A stretch of DNA of 64,000 bases, from positions 41,462 to 105,461 of the forward strand of contig NZ_JAOQKI010000010.1 in the NCBI RefSeq assembly GCF_025567465.1, written 5' to 3'. How positions within the stretch are numbered: the first letter of the stretch is position 1; the number at the start of each line of letters is the position of its first letter. The notes beneath the pieces are model-generated. The model was not told the DNA's origin. It worked only from the letters and a program-made list of their open reading frames with translations, and did no database searches. This stretch comes from Roseburia_C amylophila. GTDB taxonomy: Bacteria; Bacillota; Clostridia; Lachnospirales; Lachnospiraceae. Position numbers and translations under genes: made by a program. This document shows positions 57,464 through 64,000 of the stretch, in pieces.

Positions 57464-58441
57464 ATGAAAGCAAAAATACTTGCAGCACTGCGGGAAGCGG
57501 AAGGTTATGTTTCCGGACAGGAGCTTTGTGAACGCTTTGGTGTATCAAGAACCGCAGTGTGGAAGGCAATCAATCAGTTGAAAAAGGATGGCTATGAAAT
57601 TGAAGCGGTGCAGAACCGGGGCTACCGGATTGTAGGCACACCGGATATCTTAAGCGAAAATGAATTGAGCAGTATCCGTAAAACAGATTGGATTGGGAAA
57701 AAAATCTATTATTATGATGAAACAGATTCTACTAATGTAAGAGCCAGCCGTCTTGCAGAAGAGGGTGCAGAGCATGGAACCCTTGTGGTGGCAGACCAGC
57801 AGGATGCCGGAAAAGGAAGACGTGGAAGAGGCTGGAGTTCCCTGCCGGGAACCGGAATCTTTATGACACTGATTTTAAAACCGGAGCTGAATCCTTCCAA
57901 TGCATCCATGCTGACACTGGTGGCAGCTATGGCGGTGGCAAAGGGCATTACCCGCTGCACCGGTATGGAAGCAAAGATAAAGTGGCCAAATGATATTGTC
58001 ATCAATGGTAAGAAGGTAGTAGGAATCCTGACGGAAATGAGTGCACAGATGGATTATGTAAACCATATTGTGGTAGGCATTGGTATCAATGTGAATAATG
58101 AAAGTTTCCCGGAAGAAATTGCGCAGAATGCCACCTCACTTCTGTTACAAAGTGGAAAACGGGTAAACCGTGCAGCATTAATAGAAGCTGTCTGGGAAGA
58201 ATTCGAGCATTATTATGACCGGTTTATGGCATATCAGGATTTACGGGATCTGCGGAAGGAATACGATGCAAGCCTTGCCAATAAAGGGCAGAAGGTAAGA
58301 GTGTTAGACCCGAAAGAGCCATTTGATGGAGTGGCACAGGGCATTACCGACCGGGGCGAATTAATCGTGGATACCTGGGAAGCAAGAAAACTGGTGTCTT
58401 CCGGGGAAGTATCTGTCCGCGGGATTTATGGATATGTATAG
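57464..58441 (+). CDS. birA: Bifunctional biotin ligase / biotin operon repressor
   Basis: A 325-residue enzyme that charges biotin-dependent proteins and, through its DNA-binding domain, represses biotin genes. Residues 1-60 form a winged helix (SGQELCERFGVSRTAVWKAINQLKKDGYEIE). The catalytic domain has the biotinyl-AMP loop GRRGRGW (about residues 118-124), KWPND (about 172-176) and GIGINVN (about 203-209). The C-terminal SH3-like domain starts near 270. The gene starts 6 bp after argF and is probably co-transcribed. Confidence 0.95.
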   Translation: MKAKILAALREAEGYVSGQELCERFGVSRTAVWKAINQLKKDGYEIEAVQNRGYRIVGTPDILSENELSSIRKTDWIGKKIYYYDETDSTNVRASRLAEEGAEHGTLVVADQQDAGKGRRGRGWSSLPGTGIFMTLILKPELNPSNASMLTLVAAMAVAKGITRCTGMEAKIKWPNDIVINGKKVVGILTEMSAQMDYVNHIVVGIGINVNNESFPEEIAQNATSLLLQSGKRVNRAALIEAVWEEFEHYYDRFMAYQDLRDLRKEYDASLANKGQKVRVLDPKEPFDGVAQGITDRGELIVDTWEARKLVSSGEVSVRGIYGYV

Positions 58442-58534
58442 ATATGCATAGAGATAGATGTTTATAGGATAGACAGGAAAAGCCACATTTACCAGATATA
58501 AAAAAGGCATAAATAAAAAAAGGAGTATGAATAT

Positions 58535-58882
58535 ATGGAGCAGGAAGAAATCGTTTTATGCGGTTCCAGCGCTTATACCAAGAAATTCTATCTGAATCCG
58601 TTGTTTAACGGACTTCCGGAGGGAATCAAAGAGGATTTGAATATTCTTTGTGTACTGTATACAGAGGATATCGGAGGAACACTGCAGCTTATATTTGACA
58701 AAGAGGGAAATCTTAATTTCCGGACGGAATGTGAGGATGGAGATTTCTTTTATGATGAAATCGGCAGTGTGTTAAAAATCAAACAGATGCAGCGGGAAAA
58801 GACAGAGCTCTTTGAATCGCTTGAAATGTATTACCGTGTATTTTTCCTGGGAGAAGAATTCACAGAGGATAAGGAGGACTAA
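58535..58882 (+). CDS. DUF6145-type small protein
   Basis: A 115-residue soluble protein. I recognise the pattern YTKKFYLNPLFNGLPEGIKEDLNILCVLYTEDIGG as DUF6145-type, a family found beside coaX in Lachnospiraceae. Its function is unknown. It has a beta-rich middle and a helical C-terminus (KIKQMQREKTELFESLEMYYRVFF). AAAAAGGAG precedes ATG. coaX starts immediately after the stop, so the two genes are almost certainly one transcript. Confidence 0.75.
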   Translation: MEQEEIVLCGSSAYTKKFYLNPLFNGLPEGIKEDLNILCVLYTEDIGGTLQLIFDKEGNLNFRTECEDGDFFYDEIGSVLKIKQMQREKTELFESLEMYYRVFFLGEEFTEDKED

Positions 58883-58883
58883 T

Positions 58884-59654
58884 ATGTTACTGGCAATTGA
58901 CGTAGGAAATACCAACATTACCATCGGGGTGTTTGATAAGGAAAAATTAGTTACAACATTTCGTATGACAACAAAAATGCAGAGAACTTCTGATGAATAC
59001 GGTATTACAATCATTGATTTATTAGAGCATAACGAGATTTCCCATAATGAAATCAAGGATGCCATCATTTCATCGGTAGTACCAAATGTGATGCACTCCC
59101 TCTGCAGTGGAATGATTAAATATTTTGGGATTCAGCCAATGGTGGTGGAGCCGGGCGTGAAGACAGGAATCCGTATCACATCCGAGAATCCGGCACAGAT
59201 TGGTGCAGACAGAATCGTAGATGCTGTAGGTGCATATGAGCTTTATGGCGGACCGGTTGTCGTAATCGACTATGGTACAGCAACCACCTATGACTTCGTC
59301 AATGGAAATGGAGATTTCTTCGCAGGAGTAACTTCACCGGGAATCCGCATTTCTGCAAAGGCACTCTGGGAAGATGCGGCGAAGCTTCCGGAAATCGAGA
59401 TTAAGAAACCGTCTACCATTCTTGCAAGAGAAACCATCAGCAGTATGCAGGCAGGACTGATATTCGGACAGATTGGACAGACAGAATATATTGTAAAAAA
59501 TATGATAAAAGAATCCGGACTTAAGGATGTAAAAGTAGTTGCAACCGGCGGACTGGGTAAAATCATCGCAAATGAGACAAAATATATTCAGTACTACAAT
59601 CCGACACTGACATTAGAAGGAATGCGTCTTATTTACGCAAAACAGAAACGATGA
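58884..59654 (+). CDS. coaX: Type III pantothenate kinase
   Basis: A 256-residue ASKHA-fold kinase that begins coenzyme A synthesis. The ATP-binding LLAIDVGNTNITIGVF opens the protein; GADRIVDAVGAYELYGGP and VVIDYGTATTYDFV are the other signature blocks. ATG 58884 follows AAGGAGG directly after the DUF6145 stop; earlier in-frame starts overlap that gene. It shares a four-base ATGA overlap with dusB. Confidence 0.96.
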   Translation: MLLAIDVGNTNITIGVFDKEKLVTTFRMTTKMQRTSDEYGITIIDLLEHNEISHNEIKDAIISSVVPNVMHSLCSGMIKYFGIQPMVVEPGVKTGIRITSENPAQIGADRIVDAVGAYELYGGPVVVIDYGTATTYDFVNGNGDFFAGVTSPGIRISAKALWEDAAKLPEIEIKKPSTILARETISSMQAGLIFGQIGQTEYIVKNMIKESGLKDVKVVATGGLGKIIANETKYIQYYNPTLTLEGMRLIYAKQKR

Positions 59655-60625
59655 AACTGACAATAGGAAATGTAACACTTGATAATAATTTGATATTAGC
59701 ACCAATGGCAGGGGTAACAGACCTGCCATTTCGTGTACTTTGCAAAGAGCAGGGAGCAGGACTTATCTGCATGGAAATGGTCAGTGCTAAAGGCATTTAT
59801 TATAATAATAAGAATACCGAGAGCCTCCTTGCCATTGATGAGCGGGAACATCCGGTTTCCCTGCAGCTTTTTGGCTCCGACCCGGAAATTATGAGCGAGA
59901 TGGCAAAGCGTATCGAACATCGACCGTTTGATATTCTTGACATCAATATGGGATGTCCGGTGCCAAAGGTAGTCAATAATGGTGACGGCTCTGCACTGAT
60001 GAAAAATCCGATTCTGGCAGGTGAAATCATCGAAAAGACAGCGAAAGCCATAAAGAAGCCTCTGACGGTAAAAATCAGAAAGGGCTTTGATGAAGCCCAT
60101 GTCAATGCAGTAGAGATGGCACATATTGCGGAAGAGTCCGGGGCAGCTGCCATTGCGGTGCATGGACGGACCAGGGAACAGTATTATTCCGGCAAAGCGG
60201 ACTGGGAGATTATCCGGAAAGTGAAAGAAGCAGTAAAGATTCCGGTCATCGGAAACGGTGATATTTTTACACCGCAGGATGCATATCGGATGCAGCAGGA
60301 AACCGGCTGTGACGGGCTGATGATAGCAAGGGGAGCACAGGGAAATCCATGGATATTTGCACAGATTAACCATTTCTTAGAAACGGGGGAAGAACTGCCG
60401 AAGCCATCCGCCAAAGAAATGGTGGATATGGTGCTGCGTCATGCAAAGATGCAGATTGCCTTTAAGGGCGAATTTACCGGAATGCGGGAAATGCGTAAGC
60501 ACGCAGCCTGGTACACCGGCGGCTACAAGCATGCATCCAGGCTTCGAAGCCTGCTCAATGAAGTGGAGACTTACGAACAGCTGGAGGAATTATTAGAAAC
60601 CTTTGCATCATATAATGAAGCATGA
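59651..60625 (+). CDS. dusB: tRNA-dihydrouridine synthase (DusB type)
   Basis: A 324-residue FMN enzyme that reduces uridine to dihydrouridine in tRNA. LAPMAGVTDLPFRVL opens the barrel. MGCPVPKVVNNGDGSALMKNP holds the catalytic Cys, and VHGRTREQYYSGKADWEII is the FMN/phosphate segment. The C-terminal helical domain starts near residue 245. Its start overlaps the coaX stop by 4 bp and its stop overlaps the next start by 4 bp, which implies tight translational coupling in one operon. Confidence 0.95.
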   Translation: MKLTIGNVTLDNNLILAPMAGVTDLPFRVLCKEQGAGLICMEMVSAKGIYYNNKNTESLLAIDEREHPVSLQLFGSDPEIMSEMAKRIEHRPFDILDINMGCPVPKVVNNGDGSALMKNPILAGEIIEKTAKAIKKPLTVKIRKGFDEAHVNAVEMAHIAEESGAAAIAVHGRTREQYYSGKADWEIIRKVKEAVKIPVIGNGDIFTPQDAYRMQQETGCDGLMIARGAQGNPWIFAQINHFLETGEELPKPSAKEMVDMVLRHAKMQIAFKGEFTGMREMRKHAAWYTGGYKHASRLRSLLNEVETYEQLEELLETFASYNEA

Positions 60626-61251
60626 AATGGTGGAAAAAATTAAAAAGTCTTTTACGCAGGAATAAAAGCAATCTGCAATCAGAAAACAGGAATAGCCATC
60701 AGGATGACCTGATTGAAAAAGAAATTTATTTTCCCTGCAATGCATTTTTTCGGAAAATAATCGAAGCAGTATTAGAGCAGAAAGGCATTTCCTACCGGGA
60801 CATGCGGCTATTTGTCATTGATGCGGAAGATGGCGCATATCTAAGACAGGAGGAAGAACAGTATATGCTCCAACAGCTTTATCCGGGACTTAATGCATAT
60901 ACGCTTTGCACCGGTCGGCCGGAATGTCACCGGAAGGAAATGGATTATCTTTATGAAGAGATGGGACTGATTGTAGAAGTGCTTGAGAAGAAGAAAAAGG
61001 CAATGCAAAAGGGAACCGGCCAGGAAGAGGGCAGACTGATACTGGATTTTGAAGCTGACGGAAGAATCCGGGAAGAATTTCTATCGGAAAAAAGTATCTA
61101 TATTTCCATTTATAAAAGGAACTGGTATCAGCGGGCAAATCTTGACATTGAAGTACCTATTGGGTATAATATTATGATTGTTAAGGGAACCGGTTTTACA
61201 GGCTGTGAAGCGGTTTCAGATCGATTAGAGCGAGAATTTTATGCAGAATAG
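60622..61251 (+). CDS. Conserved unknown protein coupled to dusB
   Basis: A 209-residue soluble protein with a basic N-terminus (KWWKKLKSLLRRNKS) and a mixed alpha/beta body. Only weak patterns are visible (NAYTLCTGRPECHRKEMDYLYEEMGLIVEV) and no family is recognised. The start overlaps dusB by four bases and greA begins 29 bp downstream, so it belongs to the coaX-dusB-greA-lysS run, which suggests a link with tRNA or translation. That link is inferred from position only. Confidence 0.7.
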   Translation: MKWWKKLKSLLRRNKSNLQSENRNSHQDDLIEKEIYFPCNAFFRKIIEAVLEQKGISYRDMRLFVIDAEDGAYLRQEEEQYMLQQLYPGLNAYTLCTGRPECHRKEMDYLYEEMGLIVEVLEKKKKAMQKGTGQEEGRLILDFEADGRIREEFLSEKSIYISIYKRNWYQRANLDIEVPIGYNIMIVKGTGFTGCEAVSDRLEREFYAE

Positions 61252-61280
61252 AAAATCTATAAAAGGAAGGGCTAATAAGC

Positions 61281-61760
61281 ATGGATAAGAAAAACATTTT
61301 GACCTATCAGGGTTTACAGAAACTGGAAGACGAGTTACAGAATCTGAAAGTGGTCAGAAGAAAAGAAGTTGCACAGAAGATTAAAGAAGCAAGAGAGCAG
61401 GGAGACTTATCTGAGAACGCTGAGTATGATGCAGCAAAAGATGAGCAGCGTGATATCGAAGCAAGAATCGAACAGATTGAGAAAATCTTAAAGAATGCAG
61501 AAGTCGTAGTAGAAGAAGAAGTTGATTTAGACAAGATTAACATCGGATGTCAGGTAAAAATCCTTGATATGGAATTCGATGAGGAACTGGAATATAAAAT
61601 TGTTGGTTCTACAGAGGCAAACAGCTTAAAGGGAAAGATTTCCAACGAGTCTCCGGTTGGTAAAGCATTAATCGGTGCCGGCGTTGGTGACGTAGTAGAA
61701 GTTGAGACCCAGATGGGTAACTTAAAATATAAAGTATTAGGAATCCACAGATCAAACTAA
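61281..61760 (+). CDS. greA: Transcription elongation factor GreA
   Basis: A 159-residue factor that stimulates RNA cleavage in stalled RNA polymerase. The N-terminal coiled coil (1 to about 78) contains LTYQGLQKLEDELQNLK and the acidic tip GDLSENAEYDAAKDEQ. The C-terminal FKBP-like domain (about 80-158) ends in MGNLKYKVLGIHRS. AAAAGGAAGGG precedes ATG. It lies 18 bp before lysS, a common gene order in Firmicutes. Confidence 0.97.
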   Translation: MDKKNILTYQGLQKLEDELQNLKVVRRKEVAQKIKEAREQGDLSENAEYDAAKDEQRDIEARIEQIEKILKNAEVVVEEEVDLDKINIGCQVKILDMEFDEELEYKIVGSTEANSLKGKISNESPVGKALIGAGVGDVVEVETQMGNLKYKVLGIHRSN

Positions 61761-61778
61761 TAGATTAGGAGAACAAAG

Positions 61779-63707
61779 ATGGCGGAACAGAAGAACGTAC
61801 AGGAACAGGATATTAACCAGTTAATCAAGGTGCGCCGTGATAAGTTAAAAGAACTTCAGGAAAATGGAAAAGATCCGTTCCAGATAACCAAATATGATGT
61901 AACAAACCACAGCACAGATATCAAAGACGACTTTGATGCTTTTGAGGGAAAAGAGGTATCTATCGCAGGTCGTATGATGTTCAAACGTGTGATGGGAAAA
62001 GCTTCTTTCTGTAATGTACAGGATTTAAAGGGAAGCATCCAGGCATATGTCGCAAGAGACGAAATCGGAGAAGATTCTTATAAAGATTTCAAGAAATATG
62101 ATATCGGAGATATTTTAGGAATCAAAGGAAAAGTATTTAAGACCAAGACCGGAGAAATCTCTATCCATGCATCTGAGGTAACTTTATTATCCAAGAGCTT
62201 ACAGATTTTACCGGAGAAGTTCCACGGACTTACTGATACCGATACCAGATATCGTCAGCGTTATGTAGACCTTATCATGAATCAGGAATCCAAGCAGACT
62301 TTCATCAAACGTTCCCAGATTATCAAGGAAATCCGTAATTTCTTAGCTGGACGTGACTTCATGGAAGTTGAGACTCCGATGCTGGTTTCCAATGCAGGTG
62401 GAGCAGCCGCAAGACCGTTTGAAACACATTACAATGCATTAAATGAAGATGTAAAACTCCGTATTTCTCTTGAGTTATACTTAAAGAGACTGATTGTTGG
62501 TGGCTTGGAGCGTGTTTACGAAATCGGACGGGTATTCCGTAACGAAGGTGTTGATACCCGCCATAATCCGGAATTTACATTGATGGAGTTATACCAGGCA
62601 TACACCGATTATGAAGGCATGATGGAACTTACCGAGAGCATGTTCCGTTATCTTGCAGAAAAAGTATGCGGCACTACAAAGATTACTTACAATGGCATTG
62701 AAATCGACCTTGGAAAGCCTTTTGAGCGTCTGACCATGAATGATGCCATCAAGAAATATGCCGGCATCGATTTTGATACCGTAGCAGATGATGAAGCAGC
62801 AAAGGCGCTGGCAAGAGAACATCACATTGAATTCGAAGAGCGTCATACCAAGGGTGATATCATCAACCTCTTCTTCGAAGAATTCTGTGAGAAAGAACTG
62901 ATTCAGCCGACCTTTATCATGGATCATCCGGTAGCAATTTCTCCGCTTACCAAGAAGAAACCGTCTGACCCAACCAAGGTAGAACGTTTTGAATTATTTA
63001 TCAATACATGGGAAATGTGTAATGCATATTCCGAGTTAAATGACCCGATTGACCAGCGTGAGCGTTTTGCAGCACAGGATGCCGCATTCGAAGCCGGTGA
63101 TGAGGAAGCAAACCATACCGACGAAGATTTCTTGAACGCACTGGAAATCGGTATGCCACCTACCGGTGGAATCGGATATGGAATCGACCGCCTGGTTATG
63201 CTGTTGACAGATTCACCGGCAATCCGTGACGTATTGCTGTTCCCGACAATGAAGTCACTGGACGCTGACAAGAAAGCTTCCAAGACTTCCGAAGCAGCTC
63301 CGGCAGAGGCTGAAAAAACAGTTGAGAAGATTGATTTTTCCAAAGTAAAAGTTGAGCCATTATTTGAAGAAATGGTTGATTTCGATACTTTCAGCAAGTC
63401 TGATTTCAGAGCTGTAAAGGTAAAAGCATGTGAAGCAGTTAAGAAATCCAAGAAGCTGTTACAGTTCACTCTGGATGACGGAACAGGCACAGATCGTACG
63501 ATTTTAAGCGGTATTCATGCTTATTACGAGCCGGAAGAACTGGTTGGAAAGACCTTAATTGCAATCACCAACCTGCCACCGAGAGCCATGATGGGAATTG
63601 AATCTTGTGGAATGCTTCTCAGTGCAATTCATGAGGAAGAGGGCGAAGAAAAACTTCATCTTCTGATGGTTGATAACCACATTCCGGCTGGTGCAAAGCT
63701 GTACTAA
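61779..63707 (+). CDS. lysS: Lysyl-tRNA synthetase (class II) fused to a tRNA-binding OB domain
   Basis: A 642-residue synthetase. Residues about 55-165 form the anticodon-binding OB fold. The class II core (about 175-497) has motif 2 GRVFRNEGVDTRHNPEFTLME and motif 3 GGIGYGIDRLVML. Normal bacterial LysRS ends near residue 500. After an Ala/Glu/Lys linker (about 500-520), residues about 535-642 form a second OB domain of the MetRS C-terminal/Trbp111 type (SDFRAVKVKACEAVKKSKKLLQF, ending in the NLPPRAMMGIESCGMLL region). The extra domain should raise tRNA affinity or allow dimerisation. TTAGGAGAA precedes ATG. Confidence 0.95.
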   Translation: MAEQKNVQEQDINQLIKVRRDKLKELQENGKDPFQITKYDVTNHSTDIKDDFDAFEGKEVSIAGRMMFKRVMGKASFCNVQDLKGSIQAYVARDEIGEDSYKDFKKYDIGDILGIKGKVFKTKTGEISIHASEVTLLSKSLQILPEKFHGLTDTDTRYRQRYVDLIMNQESKQTFIKRSQIIKEIRNFLAGRDFMEVETPMLVSNAGGAAARPFETHYNALNEDVKLRISLELYLKRLIVGGLERVYEIGRVFRNEGVDTRHNPEFTLMELYQAYTDYEGMMELTESMFRYLAEKVCGTTKITYNGIEIDLGKPFERLTMNDAIKKYAGIDFDTVADDEAAKALAREHHIEFEERHTKGDIINLFFEEFCEKELIQPTFIMDHPVAISPLTKKKPSDPTKVERFELFINTWEMCNAYSELNDPIDQRERFAAQDAAFEAGDEEANHTDEDFLNALEIGMPPTGGIGYGIDRLVMLLTDSPAIRDVLLFPTMKSLDADKKASKTSEAAPAEAEKTVEKIDFSKVKVEPLFEEMVDFDTFSKSDFRAVKVKACEAVKKSKKLLQFTLDDGTGTDRTILSGIHAYYEPEELVGKTLIAITNLPPRAMMGIESCGMLLSAIHEEEGEEKLHLLMVDNHIPAGAKLY

Positions 63708-63847
63708 AATTAAATATTAAATGTCTAAAACCATGATGTCAGACCGCATTTGACAACAATTTGACAACAAAATTTGGGATAATAATGAATCGTTATGAAG
63801 CATGACGAATTTCAGGTGAAAGGACACAGGTTTGGCAATGAAGTAAG

Positions 63848-63883
63848 AGCACTTCTTAGAGTTAATCTAAGAGGTGCTTTTTT
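63848..63883 (+). terminator. Intrinsic terminator downstream of lysS
   Basis: AGCACTTCTTAGA (63848-63860) pairs with TCTAAGAGGTGCT (63866-63878) with one T-G pair, followed by six T. It ends the transcript from lysS or from an element between. Confidence 0.88.
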
Positions 63884-63955
63884 GCGTTGCATATCAAAGA
63901 GGCGCCAGTGGCGCGTCTGATGATTCGGGAGTTATAGGACAAAATGTGTTGATGA

Positions 63956-63998
63956 AAACCGCTTTCAAGCCTTGAAAATAAAGGGCTGAAGGCGGTTT
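63956..63998. terminator. Second stem-loop at the window edge
   Basis: AAACCGCTTTCAAGCC (63956-63971) pairs imperfectly with GGGCTGAAGGCGGTTT (63983-63998). What follows is outside the window; it may belong to a minus-strand gene beyond the edge. Confidence 0.6.
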
Positions 63999-64000
63999 AA

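Larger units (their letters stand above)
63708..64000. other. Intergenic region at the right edge
   Basis: No supported gene. It holds a perfect tandem repeat of TTTGACAACAA (63749-63770), a short inverted repeat GCGCCA-G-TGGCGC near 63902-63914 and two terminator-like stems. One short frame across the tandem repeat reads FDNNLTTKFG before a stop at 63803-63805. Confidence 0.6.

Noticed and set aside
1..64000. CRISPR arrays, tRNA or rRNA genes, transposases, and the well-known riboswitch classes
   Set aside because: No regularly spaced repeats, cloverleaf-like sequences, transposase motifs or recognisable riboswitch cores were seen on either strand by eye. A covariance-model scan would be needed to exclude small RNA classes fully.

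Overview
The window looks like chromosomal DNA of a motile, probably spore-forming member of the Lachnospiraceae (Clostridia, Bacillota). Evidence is the gene set (flagellin and FliS, a BofA homologue, a Tad locus with a Flp1-type pilin, DUF6240-, DUF5702- and DUF6145-type proteins), moderate G+C, AGGAGG-type ribosome binding sites, frequent TTG/GTG starts and sigma-A type promoters. No rRNA, tRNA, CRISPR array, intact insertion sequence or prophage is visible. Assignment below the family level is not attempted.

Layout. 1-476: end of the ATP synthase operon (atpD tail, atpC). 824-5655: a P-type ATPase, a convergent Lrp-type regulator and aspartase. 5923-11895: a DUF362 ferredoxin protein, a 505-bp long inverted repeat, a cell-surface 5'-nucleotidase, a divergent PurM-like protein, a coiled-coil protein and a small membrane protein. 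12130-19042: a two-component system, an aconitase-family enzyme with a structured leader, and an AI-2E family permease. 19388-23767: a TPR/AAA-type ATPase in an apparent operon with glycogen branching enzyme. 24183-29072: an old-yellow-enzyme type flavoprotein with PTS EIIBC, an RpiR regulator and EIIA. 29546-34609: a flagellar group (DUF6240 protein, flagellin, fliS) with two sigma-D type promoters and a CsrA-like site. 34573-35254: a YaaL/BofA pair. 35299-45899: a Tad pilus locus (two prepilin peptidases, TadZ-like, CpaF, TadB, TadC with an extra domain, Flp1, TadE/G-like pseudopilins, FHA protein, rhomboid protease). 45979-53876: a flavodoxin/SCP2 protein, HIT protein, MurG, unknowns, Pgi and a chemoreceptor. 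54127-63707: a SleB-type cell-wall hydrolase, an SPFH protein, argF, birA, DUF6145, coaX, dusB, an unknown, greA and lysS fused to a tRNA-binding domain.

The most unusual signals lie between genes. Three copies of a roughly 130-bp multi-hairpin repeat each start on the T-tract of an intrinsic terminator (552, 19106, 23821). Each copy contains a small hairpin with GGA in its loop, and one copy shares an exact 13-mer with a CsrA-like hairpin in the flagellin leader. A second element (7042-7546) is a long inverted repeat with arms of 204 and 205 bp around a GC-rich structured core. A consensus sigma-A promoter with a WalR-type box precedes the cell-wall hydrolase gene. All functional statements rest on reading motifs and context by eye; no database search was run.
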